DNA of 64,000 bases from Salibacterium halotolerans. Lineage in GTDB: Bacteria > Bacillota > Bacilli > Bacillales > Marinococcaceae. The DNA lies in contig NZ_FOXD01000017.1 of NCBI RefSeq assembly GCF_900115625.1, positions 1 to 64,000 on the forward strand, in the 5' to 3' direction. A model generated the notes under the pieces. The model saw only the letters and a program-made list of their open reading frames with translations. It searched no databases and was not told where the DNA came from. A program made the position numbers and the translations under genes. Below, one piece after another: positions 12,232 to 23,054 of the stretch (its first letter is position 1; every line of letters begins with the position of its first letter).

Positions 12232-13236
12232 TTACTGTTGTTTAGCCATGTAAGCAACAAGGTCTACAAGACGGCTGGAATAACCAAACTCATTGTCATA
12301 CCAGGAAATGACTTTGACCATATTGTCTTCCATGATCATGGTGGAAAGAGCATCTACCGTGGAGGATGTTGGTGTGCTGTTGTAGTCGCCGGATACGAGC
12401 GGTTCTTCACTGTAGCCGAGTACACCTTTCAGCTCTCCTTCGGATGCTTCTTTCAGTGCATTGTTGACGTCTTCTGCTGTTACGTCCTGTTCAAGCTCTG
12501 CAACGAAGTCGACGAGGGATACGTTTGGTGTCGGTACACGCATCGCCGCACCGTTGAGTTTGCCTTCAAGTTCAGGAAGTACGAGAGCAACTGCTTTGGC
12601 AGCGCCGGTGGACGTCGGGATGATGTTTTCTGCTGCTGCGCGCGCACGACGGTAGTCTTTATGCGGCAGGTCGAGAATCTGCTGGTCGTTTGTGTAGGAG
12701 TGAACGGTATTCATGAGACCGCGCTTCACACCGAACTTGTCATGCAGCACTTTGGCTACCGGTGCGAGACAGTTGGTCGTGCAGGACGCATTGGATACAA
12801 CGTCGTGGGCAGCCGGATCGTACGTATTCTCGTTCACGCCCATCACAAAGGTAGCGTCTGTTTCTTTACCAGGCGCGGAGATGATGACTTTCTTGGCACC
12901 TGCTTCAAGGTGTTTGGCAGCATCGTCGCGTTTTACAAACAGACCGGTTGATTCAACAACCAGTTCCGCTCCGGCACCGCTCCAGTTGATCTCTGCCGGA
13001 TTTTTCTCGGAAGTGACGCGGATTTCTTTTCCGCCGACAACGAGGTTTTCGCCGTTTACTTTCACTTCTTCTTCGAGGCCGCCGTGTACGGAGTCATGGC
13101 GGAGAAGGTGTGCCAGCATGTCCGCATCTGTCAGGTCGTTGATTGCTACAACTTCTACATCATCGTGCTTAAGGGCGGCGCGGAATACAACGCGTCCGAT
13201 TCGTCCAAAACCGTTAATACCAATTTTTGTTGCCAT
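12232..13236 (-). CDS. gapA: glyceraldehyde-3-phosphate dehydrogenase (glycolytic)
   Basis: NAD-dependent enzyme making 1,3-bisphosphoglycerate. The 334 residues start with the Rossmann motif GINGFGRIGRVVFRAAL and carry the active-site SNASCTTNCLAPVAKVL with the catalytic Cys, and HSYTNDQQILDLPH. Asp in the AINDLTD segment fits NAD preference. It is the first enzyme gene after cggR, the GapA-type position. Confidence 0.98.
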   Translation of the reverse strand: MATKIGINGFGRIGRVVFRAALKHDDVEVVAINDLTDADMLAHLLRHDSVHGGLEEEVKVNGENLVVGGKEIRVTSEKNPAEINWSGAGAELVVESTGLFVKRDDAAKHLEAGAKKVIISAPGKETDATFVMGVNENTYDPAAHDVVSNASCTTNCLAPVAKVLHDKFGVKRGLMNTVHSYTNDQQILDLPHKDYRRARAAAENIIPTSTGAAKAVALVLPELEGKLNGAAMRVPTPNVSLVDFVAELEQDVTAEDVNNALKEASEGELKGVLGYSEEPLVSGDYNSTPTSSTVDALSTMIMEDNMVKVISWYDNEFGYSSRLVDLVAYMAKQQ

Positions 13237-13340
13237 AAATAAAATCCTCCCTTTAATAGTAATACCTATATTTACATTCCGCCGGCGTCCTTGCTTGAAC
13301 GCGCCGGCAGAAAGTGAACATGACCAACATCCGGGACGGG

Positions 13341-14360
13341 TTACTCCCCGAGCACCGCCTGAGCGGCCCCTTCATCTGTGATCAGTACATCACTCGGTCT
13401 GTAATTCATGTAGGCGCTGATTGCCTCGGCCTTGGAAGCGCCTCCTGCCACCGTAATTACTTTCTGATTTTCCTGCAGTTCATCAAGCTGAAGGCCGATG
13501 GTTTTTTCCTTGTGAACAATCTGTCCGTGCCGGTCAAAATAATACCCGAATGCTTCGGCTACCGCTTCTTTTTCTTCCAAGATGCCAAAAATTTCATCTT
13601 CCGCTCCGCGGCGCCGGGCCATCGTGGAAGCCGCCCCGACTCCGTGAACGACCATACCTGCGCGCCGGATCAGGCGCAGAAGTTCTTTAATACCCGGTTC
13701 GAGAACGAGAGACTCTCTTGCTTCGCGGCTCAGCTGATCGGGAACATGAAGCAGGCGGTAATTTCCTTCTGCTTTCACCGCCATCGTGGAACTGATGGTA
13801 TTGGCCTGGATTTCCACTTTTTCACCGAGTCCTCCGCGGGCCGGGACGAATGTAACAGCGTTGAATTTTTCATCCGGTGTCATCATCTCCGCCACATCAG
13901 CGAGGGTGGTGCCGCCTGCCACAGCTACAATATCTTCAGAATGCAGCATGTGTTTCATCTGCTGGATACAGGCTCTTCCCAACTCTTTTTTTACCCACGA
14001 ATAACGGTCACTATTCCCGGGTACGATAATGACCTGCTCCACCTGAAGCCTGTCAGCCACCTGTTTCTCAAGATCCGCAAGGCCTGTGACGGATTTCATC
14101 GTCTCTTCGAGGCCCTCGAGCAGCGCTTCTCCGTCCTCGGTCAGCACCATGCCTCCCGATCCGATATGAATCAGGCTCTGTTCTTTTAAGAACAGCACTT
14201 CACTCCGGAGAATGCGTTCCGAGATTTCAAGGCTCCCTGCCAGCGTCCGTCTGCCGACCGGCTGCATCAGACGCAGATACTGAAGGATCCGGAATCTTTT
14301 TTCCATCACCTCAAGCACATCCGGCTGGAGTTTTTTTTGTAGTTCAATGAATTGTCGCAT
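13341..14360 (-). CDS. cggR: central glycolytic genes regulator CggR
   Basis: A SorC/DeoR-family repressor of the gapA operon whose DNA binding is relieved by fructose-1,6-bisphosphate. The 339-residue protein has an N-terminal winged helix (residues about 15-80, with QPVGRRTLAGSLEISERILR as the recognition part) and a sugar-binding effector domain (IVAVAGGTTLADVAEMM, VPARGGLGEKV, VHGVGAASTMARRR, TVAGGASKAEAI). It is the promoter-proximal gene, so it represses its own operon through the site at 14389-14424. Confidence 0.96.
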   Translation of the reverse strand: MRQFIELQKKLQPDVLEVMEKRFRILQYLRLMQPVGRRTLAGSLEISERILRSEVLFLKEQSLIHIGSGGMVLTEDGEALLEGLEETMKSVTGLADLEKQVADRLQVEQVIIVPGNSDRYSWVKKELGRACIQQMKHMLHSEDIVAVAGGTTLADVAEMMTPDEKFNAVTFVPARGGLGEKVEIQANTISSTMAVKAEGNYRLLHVPDQLSREARESLVLEPGIKELLRLIRRAGMVVHGVGAASTMARRRGAEDEIFGILEEKEAVAEAFGYYFDRHGQIVHKEKTIGLQLDELQENQKVITVAGGASKAEAISAYMNYRPSDVLITDEGAAQAVLGE

Positions 14361-14388
14361 ATGTACTCATCACCAGATCTACTTTCGG

Positions 14389-14424
14389 GACATAATTTGT
14401 CCCGGCGTGACATTTTAAGTCCCG
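14389..14424 (-). promoter_or_regulatory. CggR operator
   Basis: On minus it reads CGGGAC-N6-TGTC-N4-CGGGAC-N6-TGTC, the exact two-repeat layout of the B. subtilis CggR site. It lies between the sigma-A promoter and the cggR start, so bound CggR would block elongation. Confidence 0.93.
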
Positions 14425-14463
14425 CTTCAGAGTAAAAAAAAGAAAGTTCCTTCTCACTCTTTT

Positions 14464-14492
14464 ATCATATCAAGATATAAGCTGACAGGCAA
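14464..14492 (-). promoter_or_regulatory. cggR-gapA operon promoter (sigma-A)
   Basis: TTGCCT (14492-14487), 17-nt spacer, TATGAT (14469-14464). The start point would be near 14457, about 33 nt before the CggR operator. The remaining bases to 14740 hold no gene I can support. Confidence 0.75.
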
Positions 14493-14746
14493 TAAAAGTT
14501 TACGTTTTTGTGGCTTATGCTGATTTATCGATGATCCGGCTTTACAGGCACAAAAGCCGTTACAGATTCCTGCGGTGTTTATCAGACGTTTGAATCTTTT
14601 AAAAAACGGATAGTATACGGAAGGATTGTCGTTCCTTAATATCGAATAAGAAAACAGAAAAATCCCTGCCGGTAAATCGTTCGAGGTTTCGGTTTTCATC
14701 ATGTACAATGAAGGACGAAACATAAATAAACGTGCGGCCCTTATTG

Positions 14747-14776
14747 TTTGACCATTATTGACCATTAGGGTATGAT
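14747..14776 (+). promoter_or_regulatory. clpP promoter with CtsR operator
   Basis: Sigma-A promoter TTGACC (14748-14753), 17 nt, TATGAT (14771-14776). The CtsR heptad repeat TTTGACC-ATT-ATTGACC (14747-14763), complement GGTCAAT-AAT-GGTCAAA, covers the -35. This predicts heat-shock control of clpP by CtsR. Confidence 0.88.
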
Positions 14777-14830
14777 GGAAACATCAGCTGAGCAAGGGCT
14801 GCACGCACTTAACAAAGGAGGATGTAATAC

Positions 14831-15409
14831 ATGAATTTGATCCCTACAGTTATTGAACAGACGAACCGCGGAGAACGCGCGTACGACATTTATTCAAGGC
14901 TGTTAAAAGACCGCATTATCATGCTGGGTTCCGGCATTGACGATAACATTGCCAACTCAGTCGTAGCGCAGCTTCTGTTTTTGGCTGCCGATGATCCGGA
15001 TAAAGATATTTCCCTTTACATTAACAGTCCGGGCGGTTCCATTACAGCAGGCATGGCTATTTACGACACCATGCAGCACATCAAACCGGAAGTTTCCACG
15101 ATCTGCGTCGGAATGGCCGCTTCCATGGGATCCTTCCTGCTTGCTTCAGGACAGGAAGGCAAGCGTTATGCGCTGCCGAACAGTGAAGTCATGATCCACC
15201 AGCCGCTCGGCGGTACCCAGGGACAGGCAACCGATATTGACATTCACGCCCGCCGGATCCTTGAAATCCGCGAGAAATTGAACAGTATCCTGTCCGAGCG
15301 CACCGGCCAGCCGAAAGAGATTATCGAGCGCGACACCGACCGAGACAACTTCATGACAGCCGATGAAGCGAAAAACTACGGTCTCGTCGACGATGTTCTT
15401 TACAAATAA
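14831..15409 (+). CDS. clpP: ATP-dependent Clp protease proteolytic subunit
   Basis: ClpP forms the tetradecameric peptidase that works with ClpX, ClpC or ClpE. The 192 residues carry the catalytic triad: Ser in [11 protein letters not shown], His in MIHQPLGG and Asp in [15 protein letters not shown]. The start [19 protein letters not shown] matches the family and follows AAAGGAGG by 8 nt. It is divergent from cggR, as in B. subtilis, and under CtsR control. Confidence 0.98.
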   Translation: MNLIPTVIEQTNRGERAYDIYSRLLKDRIIMLGSGIDDNIANSVVAQLLFLAADDPDKDISLYINSPGGSITAGMAIYDTMQHIKPEVSTICVGMAASMGSFLLASGQEGKRYALPNSEVMIHQPLGGTQGQATDIDIHARRILEIREKLNSILSERTGQPKEIIERDTDRDNFMTADEAKNYGLVDDVLYK

Positions 15410-15440
15410 GAACCCGCTGAAGCTTCTAATAAGCTTAAAA

Positions 15441-15469
15441 AACCGGCACCTTGTAAAAGGATGCCGGTT
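15441..15469. terminator. bidirectional terminator between clpP and crh
   Basis: AACCGGCA and TGCCGGTT stem with T runs on both sides (TTTTTTTA on plus, A-run before the stem on the other side). It serves convergent clpP and crh. Confidence 0.85.
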
Positions 15470-15472
15470 TTT

Positions 15473-15730
15473 TTATTCTTCTTTTTCCACGAAGCGGGTA
15501 AGCTCTTCGACCGCTTCCTGTTCATCTTCTCCATCCACGGAAAGTTTGATCGTTTCCCCGGTTCTTGCGGCCAGGCTCATGATGCCCATAATGCTTTTCG
15601 CGTTCACTTTTTTATCTTCTTTTTCAATAAACACATTGGATTGAAAGCGGTTTGCTTCCTGGACAAATAAAGCGGCGGGCCTGGCCTGCAAGCCCGTCTT
15701 TAACTTCACTTCTGCTTTTTTTTCAATCAA
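15473..15730 (-). CDS. crh: Crh, HPr-like catabolite repression protein
   Basis: Crh is phosphorylated on Ser46 by HPr kinase and then serves as CcpA co-repressor. The 85-residue protein has the HPr fold but Gln instead of the catalytic His (GLQARPAALF, where HPr has GIHARPAT), so it cannot carry phosphate for the PTS. The Ser46 site is intact in NAKSIMGIMSL. HprK is encoded at 30399, so the pair is present in this window. Confidence 0.95.
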   Translation of the reverse strand: MIEKKAEVKLKTGLQARPAALFVQEANRFQSNVFIEKEDKKVNAKSIMGIMSLAARTGETIKLSVDGEDEQEAVEELTRFVEKEE

Positions 15731-15753
15731 CCGGTTTTCCTCCCTTTCCTTGT

Positions 15754-16731
15754 TTACTCGGCATGTACCCCGTTTTCCGGCAGCACAATCTCTTCGCCGT
15801 TGCGGATTTTCTCAGCAAGCTGGTCGATTTTGCGGAGCCTGTGGTTGACTCCGGATTTGCCGACAGGACCGCTCGGCACCATCTCTCCCAATTCTTTCAA
15901 GGTTACATCCTGATACTTCACCCGCATCTCCGCCATCTCCCTAACTTTTTCAGGAAGATTTTCAAGACCGACGCGCCCTTCCACAAGCTGAATGTTTTCC
16001 ACCTGCCGCAGCGCCGCTCCCACCGTCTTGTTCAGGTTGGCGGTTTCACAGTTCACCAGGCGGTTCACAGAATTACGCATGTCTTTCATGATTCTGACAT
16101 CCTCAAAATAAAGAAGCGCCTGGTGGGCTCCGATTACATTGAGAAATTCTGTTATTCTTTCACTTTCTTTAATGTAGAGGATAAATCCTTTTTTTCGTTC
16201 CAGACTTTTTGACGAAAGATCAAATTCCTGAAGCAGTTCCTGCAGGGACCGGTTATGTTCTTCATACAGTGAAAAAATTTCAAGATGATACGACGATGTT
16301 TCCGGATGATTAACCGAACCTCCTGCGAGAAACGCGCCTCTCAGGTACGCGCGTTTGCATTTGGTATCTTTCAGTATATCGCGGGATATCGTACGGATAA
16401 AACGGTATCCATCCTCCATAATACTTAAATCACGGAGCATGTGTCTGGCTTCCTCGACAACTCGGACGAGATAGACATTGTTTTTTTTCAGCCGCATTTT
16501 TTTGCGTACCATTAATTCGATGACCGTCTCCGGATATATTCTTTTAATAAGCTGGTAAATGCGGCGGGCAATAGCCGCGTTTTCCGTTGATACATCAAGG
16601 ATCAGTTCACCTTCGCTGAACGAGATGGAACCGTTCATGCGCGCAAGTGCTGCGAGTTCCGCTTTAGCGCAGTAGTCCTCTTCTTCAAACCGGGTCAGTT
16701 CTTTTTTTGTCATAGCTGCAAAAGATGACAT
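15754..16731 (-). CDS. whiA: WhiA, DNA-binding protein
   Basis: WhiA is a conserved Gram-positive DNA-binding protein linked to cell division and chromosome segregation in B. subtilis. The 325 residues have the N-terminal LAGLIDADG-like domain (with [22 protein letters not shown]-type segment around residues 120-150) and a C-terminal helix-turn-helix ([19 protein letters not shown]). It lies between crh and glmR as in other Bacilli. Confidence 0.96.
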   Translation of the reverse strand: MSSFAAMTKKELTRFEEEDYCAKAELAALARMNGSISFSEGELILDVSTENAAIARRIYQLIKRIYPETVIELMVRKKMRLKKNNVYLVRVVEEARHMLRDLSIMEDGYRFIRTISRDILKDTKCKRAYLRGAFLAGGSVNHPETSSYHLEIFSLYEEHNRSLQELLQEFDLSSKSLERKKGFILYIKESERITEFLNVIGAHQALLYFEDVRIMKDMRNSVNRLVNCETANLNKTVGAALRQVENIQLVEGRVGLENLPEKVREMAEMRVKYQDVTLKELGEMVPSGPVGKSGVNHRLRKIDQLAEKIRNGEEIVLPENGVHAE

Positions 16732-16776
16732 GTACCATCTTCACCGCCTTTCACGTTCCACCTGTCTATCCAGCAT

Positions 16777-17721
16777 TCACATCTGGGCAAGCAGCGACTG
16801 GGACACTTTCACCGCATCATGACGGAACAAATGGTCCCGGTAATGCATGAAAGCATCCTGCACAACGCGGCAGCCGAGCTGCTTTACCCGGGCTTCATCA
16901 AAGGTGACCGGGTACGCCGATTCTTCCTTGTAATTGGCAAGTATATCAGGAGGTATTTCGGTATTACTGACGAGTACCGTTTCTATCAGGCTTCGGCCGG
17001 TATGTTCCTGAATCGCCTCAATGTGGTCGGCGACGGTAAAATAATCGGTTTCCCCGGCCTGGGTCATTCCGTTGCAGATATATACCTTCCGTGCTCCGGC
17101 TTCTTCCACCGCTTCGGCAATGCCGGGTACAAGCAAATTTGGAATAACGCTCGTATACAAACTTCCAGGGCCGAATACAATGACATCCGCCTCCCGGATC
17201 GCGTCAAGACTCTCCGGCAGAGGCTGGACGGTTTCCGGCGAGAGGTATACCCGCCGTATCCGTTTACCTGAATTCGGAATATTGGATTCCCCGGATATAA
17301 TCGTGCCATCTGTCATTTCCGCATGCAGTTCAATGCTTTGATTGGATGCCGGGAATACATTTCCCTTTACATTTAACACCGTACTTAATTCACTGATTCC
17401 TTTTGCAAAATCACCCGTAATGGATGTCATACCGGCGAGAAGAAGATTGCCGAGCGAATGACCAGTCAGTCCGTTGCCGTTTTCAAACCGGTGCTGAAAC
17501 ATCTGTTCAATCATCGGCTCCACTTCTGCCAGCGCCACCAGTACATTCCGTACATCCCCGGGCGGCGGAATATCAAGTTCTTTACGGAGTCTTCCTGAGC
17601 TGCCGCCGTCATCAGCTACCGTAACAATAGCGGAAATATTAACAGGAAATGTCTTCAGTCCTCTTAACAGCACGGATAGTCCGGTTCCCCCGCCGATGAC
17701 AACAATATTTGGTTTTTCCAC
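16777..17721 (-). CDS. glmR: GlmR (YvcK), gluconeogenesis and cell-wall factor
   Basis: A CofD-like Rossmann protein that binds UDP-GlcNAc and promotes peptidoglycan precursor supply on gluconeogenic carbon. The 314 residues show IVVIGGGTGLSVLLRGLK, VTVADDGGSSGRLR, GNLLLAGM and the FGPGSLYTSVIPNLLVPG motif of the family. It lies 5 nt after rapZ. Confidence 0.95.
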   Translation of the reverse strand: MEKPNIVVIGGGTGLSVLLRGLKTFPVNISAIVTVADDGGSSGRLRKELDIPPPGDVRNVLVALAEVEPMIEQMFQHRFENGNGLTGHSLGNLLLAGMTSITGDFAKGISELSTVLNVKGNVFPASNQSIELHAEMTDGTIISGESNIPNSGKRIRRVYLSPETVQPLPESLDAIREADVIVFGPGSLYTSVIPNLLVPGIAEAVEEAGARKVYICNGMTQAGETDYFTVADHIEAIQEHTGRSLIETVLVSNTEIPPDILANYKEESAYPVTFDEARVKQLGCRVVQDAFMHYRDHLFRHDAVKVSQSLLAQM

Positions 17722-17726
17722 GATGA

Positions 17727-18638
17727 TTATTCCTTCCCTTTCTCTATATCACGGTGGGTTTTATGCACGGCATATCCCCCGGCAAAATAATCAGCTACAT
17801 ATTCAGCCAGTGTAACCGAGCGGTGTTTGCCTCCGGTACAGCCGATGGCAATAATCAGCTGGCTCTTTCCTTCCCGTTTATATTGTGGAAGCATGTAACT
17901 TAATATATCAAGCAGTTTTTCGGTGAATTCCTTCGTTTCCGTCCATTTTAACACATAGGATGAGACTTCTTCTTCCAATCCGGTTTTGGGCTTGAGATGG
18001 TCAATATAATGGGGATTGGGAAGAAAACGCACATCAAACACGAGATCCGCATCAATTGGCAGCCCGTATTTGTATCCAAATGACAGAATGTTGACCGAAA
18101 AGCCATCTTTTTCAGGCGCCGAAAAGGACTGTATAATCCTCTCCCGCAGCTGCTTTGGATTCAGTCCGCTCGTGTCGATAATCTGGCGTGCCCGTCCTTT
18201 CAGGTCTTCCAGGATATCACGTTCCTGATGGATGCCCTCAAGCGGAGTTTCTGCGGCCGCAAGCGGATGAGAACGCCGCGTTTCTTTATAGCGCTGCACG
18301 AGTACATCATCTTTGGCGTCCAGAAACAGAATGTGGGTGCTTAAATGAGTTTTCAGGCGCAGGTTGTCGACCGCCTCAAACAGGTGGTCAAAAAATTCCC
18401 TCCCTCTGAGATCAATAACCAGTGCCACTTTATTCATCTGTCCGCCTGAATTTTCAATCAGTTCCACAAACGTCGGTATCAGCGCAGGCGGCAGATTATC
18501 CACACAGTAGTAGCCCATGTCTTCAAAACTCTGGACGGCAACGGTTTTTCCCGCTCCAGACATGCCGGTGATAATGACGACATGAATATCCTCCTGCGGC
18601 TGTTCCTTTTGTACATATTTCGTCTGGTTTTCTGCCAA
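17727..18638 (-). CDS. rapZ: RapZ-family nucleotide-binding protein (YvcJ)
   Basis: A P-loop ATP/GTP-binding protein; in E. coli RapZ binds the GlmZ RNA, while in B. subtilis YvcJ affects competence. The 303 residues contain the Walker A GMSGAGKT at about residue 24, the VDNLPPALI motif, the conserved SFGYKYGLP segment and the C-terminal [10 protein letters not shown]. It directly abuts yvcI (no gap). Confidence 0.95.
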   Translation of the reverse strand: MAENQTKYVQKEQPQEDIHVVIITGMSGAGKTVAVQSFEDMGYYCVDNLPPALIPTFVELIENSGGQMNKVALVIDLRGREFFDHLFEAVDNLRLKTHLSTHILFLDAKDDVLVQRYKETRRSHPLAAAETPLEGIHQERDILEDLKGRARQIIDTSGLNPKQLRERIIQSFSAPEKDGFSVNILSFGYKYGLPIDADLVFDVRFLPNPHYIDHLKPKTGLEEEVSSYVLKWTETKEFTEKLLDILSYMLPQYKREGKSQLIIAIGCTGGKHRSVTLAEYVADYFAGGYAVHKTHRDIEKGKE

Positions 18639-19103
18639 TTACAGCTCCTCCTTATCAAAACGCGAATGCAGAAGATGAAAATCCCGGTCGTAGTGAAACG
18701 TTCCGTACAGAATTCCGGTATCCTCCAGAACGTGGCGGAAAATCGCCCGGTCACCTTCGGCCATCGGCAGACCGGCCGTCCGTTCCACCGGTACCAGCTC
18801 CAGCTTTCCTTCCGGCGACTGATCGAGCACCCTGCCGCGGCTGGACCGCGCTTCAAAACTGAACATCATCCACTCCGACAGCAGATGCCTTTCGTCCATC
18901 ACTAAAAAGGTGAAAATGCCGCGGAGTGCTGGATGAAGCAGGGATAACCCGGTTTCTTCCCGGTATTCGCGTACAACAGCATCCCGTACGGACTCCCCGC
19001 TTTCCATTTTTCCACCGGGCGGCACCCACCAGTTCCGGCTTGGTTTCTGCAGTAAGAGGACGTCTTTTGTATCATGAAGAAAACAGTTTGTTACCCGCTG
19101 CAT
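18639..19103 (-). CDS. yvcI: NUDIX hydrolase (YvcI)
   Basis: A 154-residue NUDIX pyrophosphohydrolase; substrate unknown from sequence, with 8-oxo-dGTP often annotated for such proteins. The NUDIX box GGKMESGESVRDAVVREYRE followed by ETGL is intact near residues 32-55. It is the first gene of the yvcI-rapZ-glmR-whiA-crh run. Confidence 0.9.
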   Translation of the reverse strand: MQRVTNCFLHDTKDVLLLQKPSRNWWVPPGGKMESGESVRDAVVREYREETGLSLLHPALRGIFTFLVMDERHLLSEWMMFSFEARSSRGRVLDQSPEGKLELVPVERTAGLPMAEGDRAIFRHVLEDTGILYGTFHYDRDFHLLHSRFDKEEL

Positions 19104-19201
19104 GGCTCTCCCTCCGCTCTATCTCTATTCAGTATACTATGCAGGAGGGGGTCTGCTCAATTTTTCAGCAGGTGTATCCCGTATGACGGAACCAAAAAAA
19201 G

Positions 19202-19223
19202 AGCACAGGCCGGGACCTGTGCT
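19202..19223 (-). terminator. trxB terminator
   Basis: AGCACAGG and CCTGTGCT form an 8-bp stem followed on minus by C and seven T residues (19200-19194). Confidence 0.85.
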
Positions 19224-19335
19224 GCTCCAAATAATATTTTAAGGGGGTCAATTACTGTACTTATCTTATCATGTTTCCTGTTTCATACTGGTTACAGATC
19301 GATTAATATCTGTTTAATTTTTGTAAAGAAAAGTA

Positions 19336-20286
<951 letters not shown>

Positions 20287-20403
20287 TCACTCCTCTTCCT
20301 CCTCCATAATATCTCCTTAAGCATTCATACCCATACAGTTGGCTGTGCTTTACGGCTATCTTAAGCAATTCCCCCGCTTACGTCCAGAAATGTGCCTGAA
20401 GAT

Positions 20404-21453
20404 TTAAAGCAGCGGGGCAGACCATAATTCACGCATCACATCACTGGAGAATAACAGATGATGCTCCATCTTATCCAGAAGAACATCTGCTCCTGTATGC
20501 CCTTTGGCACGGGCGGTACTCCATCGTTTTTGTGCTTCCTGCAGGTGACCGGCCTGATAAGCGGCGGCTCCGCAGTAAAAGAAAAATTCCGCTTGTTCCG
20601 GAGCAGACCGCTGCCTGTATTTCCGGAAAAAGAGAAAGGCAGCCTCCCCTTCTTCAAGCAGGGTAAGGGTTGCGGCCGTCCGGTACAAATGATCACGGTC
20701 CAGCGGAAGAACCTGTTTCAGCATCCCAGCTGTTTCAAAAGATTCCTGATCCCTTCCCGCTTCTTTATAAAGGAGGGCAAGCTGACATCCTGCCGGAACA
20801 TAATAATGCTCGTGCCACACTTCTTTGGCATAGACCAGCGCTTCCTCCACATGTCCTTTCAGGTAAAGAACACGGACAAGCCGGCTCTGGGCGGCCGGAT
20901 AATACGGATAGGCCGCAATAAGATCTTCCAGTGTGTTCTCGGCTTCAAACAGGCGGTTCTCTTCTATCATACGAAGCGCCCGTTCATACGTTATAATCAG
21001 TTCATCATCGGCTTCGGGGTCTTCAGACCGGGCACCTTCCTCTTCACTGTCCATTTCCAGCATTTCCAGAAGATACTTGGTGTCTTCGGCAAAATCCCCC
21101 TCCGGCGCCAGCACAAGATACTGGGCCGCTGTCTCGCCGGCTTTATCGAACAAGCCCTGATAGGCGTAATTATTCGCCAAAAAAAAGTAGCATTCATACA
21201 ATGTTTCATCGACATGTTCGAGTACATGCGACAATAGCTCATTTGAGGCGGTATATTCGCCCATATCGGAATAAATGGCTGCCAGCTGGCACTGAAAAAC
21301 GCCTTGTTCGGGATTCAGCTCCACAGCACGCCGAACATATTTAACGGCGCGTTTCAGCTCTTGTTTCTGATAAGCATGAACGCCCCGCTTGAAAAAGTAA
21401 TCACTATGATGAATAAATGGGATAACCTGTCCCTGAGATTGTTGTGTTTTCAC
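20404..21453 (-). CDS. tetratricopeptide-repeat protein
   Basis: A 349-residue helical protein made of TPR-like repeats: YQKQELKRAVKYVRRAVELN, LLSHVLEHVDETLYECYFFL, ALRMIEENRLFEAENTLEDL, and further units to the C terminus. It has no signal peptide and no enzyme motif. Similar proteins stand next to trxB and his genes in Bacillus (YvcD type). TPR proteins scaffold other proteins; the partner cannot be told. Confidence 0.8.
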   Translation of the reverse strand: MKTQQSQGQVIPFIHHSDYFFKRGVHAYQKQELKRAVKYVRRAVELNPEQGVFQCQLAAIYSDMGEYTASNELLSHVLEHVDETLYECYFFLANNYAYQGLFDKAGETAAQYLVLAPEGDFAEDTKYLLEMLEMDSEEEGARSEDPEADDELIITYERALRMIEENRLFEAENTLEDLIAAYPYYPAAQSRLVRVLYLKGHVEEALVYAKEVWHEHYYVPAGCQLALLYKEAGRDQESFETAGMLKQVLPLDRDHLYRTAATLTLLEEGEAAFLFFRKYRQRSAPEQAEFFFYCGAAAYQAGHLQEAQKRWSTARAKGHTGADVLLDKMEHHLLFSSDVMRELWSAPLL

Positions 21454-21621
21454 CTATATCCCCTCCATCGGGAAAAAACCATACGCATTAGGTTCAGTAT
21501 ATCATCAACAAAAACGTAAGAAAAGCACGGGAAAGAGGTTAGGAGAAGAGCGCGTACCAGCCAAACAGGCATAATTACACGCCGGCGCACCCTGGCTTGC
21601 ATGCCCCACATACAGCAAAAA

Positions 21622-21660
21622 AAAGACGGAACGCAGGGAATGATCCCGCAACCCGTCTTT
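21622..21660 (-). terminator. his operon terminator
   Basis: AGACGG and CCGTCT with an inner GCGGGAT/TTCCCTGC hairpin, followed on minus by a run of eight T residues. It lies 10 nt after the hisIE stop. Confidence 0.85.
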
Positions 21661-21669
21661 TTCTGTGTA

Positions 21670-22299
21670 TTATTTCCCATGGCGTTCGTTCAGTACGCGC
21701 AGTACGTCGTTAAATGGAAGACGCTGTTCGCGGAGCAGGACAAACAGGTGATACAAAAGATCGGCGCTTTCCATGCTGAGCTCTTCGGGATCCCGGTTTT
21801 TGGCGGCGATCAGCACTTCGCTTGATTCTTCGCCGACTTTTTTCAGGATTTTGTCCACGCCTTCGGTGAACAGGTACGTCGTATAGGCACCTTCCGGCAT
21901 TTCGGCCGAGCGTTTGGCGATCGTCTGCTCCAGTGTATTCAAAATCTCAAACCGGTTTCCGTCCGCCGGAGCGGCTGTATCCTTCAGAAGGGAGTCTGTA
22001 AAACAGCTGTAGGAGCCGGTATGACAGGCCGGTCCGTTCGGAATGACTTCGATAACGAGAGCATCCTGATCGCAATCGTACCGGATATCGGTGACCTGCT
22101 GGGTATGCCCGGAACTCTCTCCTTTGTGCCAAAGCCGGTCTTTGGAGCGGCTGTAAAACCATGTTTCTTTTGTCTCGATAGTCGTTTGCAGCGATTCTTT
22201 ATTCATGTAGGCAAGGGTCAGTACTTCGCGGCTGACCGCATCCTGGACGACAGCGGGAATCAGACCGTTATCATCAAATTGAAGTTCGTCTATGTTCAT
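21670..22299 (-). CDS. hisIE: bifunctional phosphoribosyl-AMP cyclohydrolase / phosphoribosyl-ATP pyrophosphatase
   Basis: Catalyses steps 2 and 3 of histidine synthesis. The N-terminal HisI domain (residues 1-115) carries the zinc and metal residues in [12 protein letters not shown] and [12 protein letters not shown]. The HisE domain (from about 120) has the pyrophosphatase helices with [13 protein letters not shown] and [13 protein letters not shown]. It is last in the operon and overlaps hisF by 4 nt. Confidence 0.97.
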   Translation of the reverse strand: MNIDELQFDDNGLIPAVVQDAVSREVLTLAYMNKESLQTTIETKETWFYSRSKDRLWHKGESSGHTQQVTDIRYDCDQDALVIEVIPNGPACHTGSYSCFTDSLLKDTAAPADGNRFEILNTLEQTIAKRSAEMPEGAYTTYLFTEGVDKILKKVGEESSEVLIAAKNRDPEELSMESADLLYHLFVLLREQRLPFNDVLRVLNERHGK

Positions 22300-23054
22300 C
22301 GCACCCGCACTCCTTCCTCGCGTAAATGCTTTTTCACTTCTTCGACGGACGTTTCTTTGTAATGAAAAATGGAAGCCGCCAAAGCTGCGTCGGCATTGGT
22401 TTCAGAAAATACCCGGCTGAAGTGTTCTTTCACGCCGGCGCCGCCGGAGGCAATAACCGGGACGGATACAGCGTTGTTGACAGTTTCGGTGAGGGACAGG
22501 TCAAATCCATCTTTGGCCCCGTCCTGATCCATGCTCGTAAGCAGAATTTCTCCGGATCCACGCCTGACAACTTCGCGGGCCCATTCCGTCACCTCCCACT
22601 CCGTCGGGGTACGTCCGCCGTGGGTATAGATCCGCCAGGAATCAAGCTCTTCATCGAATTTGGCATCAATGGCTGTCACTATGCACTGAGACCCAAAATA
22701 GTCCGCCCCTTCACTGATCAGTTCCGGACGTTTTACCGCTGCGGTGTTGAGCGATACTTTATCGGCGCCGGCCCGCAGAATCGTGCGCATGTCATCAAGC
22801 GTGTTAATGCCGCCTCCGACCGTAAAAGGTATAGCGAGCGTACCAGCGGTTTCCCGGACCACATCCACCATTGTTTTGCGGCCTTCATGGGACGCGGAGA
22901 TATCGAGAAATACAAGTTCATCCGCTCCCTGCTCATCATAAAAGGAAGATAGTTCCACCGGATCGCCGGCGTCGCGGAGACCGACAAACTGCACCCCTTT
23001 CACGACACGTCCTTCTTTCACATCCAGACACGGGATAATTCGTTTTGTAATCAC
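22296..23054 (-). CDS. hisF: imidazole glycerol phosphate synthase, cyclase subunit
   Basis: HisF uses ammonia from HisH to make imidazole glycerol phosphate and AICAR. The 252-residue barrel starts with [19 protein letters not shown] and has both catalytic Asp regions (CLDVKEG, and [13 protein letters not shown]) and phosphate-binding GGGINTLDD and ASGGAG. It overlaps hisA and hisIE by 4 nt each. Confidence 0.98.
   Translation of the reverse strand: MITKRIIPCLDVKEGRVVKGVQFVGLRDAGDPVELSSFYDEQGADELVFLDISASHEGRKTMVDVVRETAGTLAIPFTVGGGINTLDDMRTILRAGADKVSLNTAAVKRPELISEGADYFGSQCIVTAIDAKFDEELDSWRIYTHGGRTPTEWEVTEWAREVVRRGSGEILLTSMDQDGAKDGFDLSLTETVNNAVSVPVIASGGAGVKEHFSRVFSETNADAALAASIFHYKETSVEEVKKHLREEGVRVR

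Noticed and set aside
14454-14765. 103-codon minus frame upstream of cggR
   Set aside because: It covers the cggR and clpP promoters and has no start signals.
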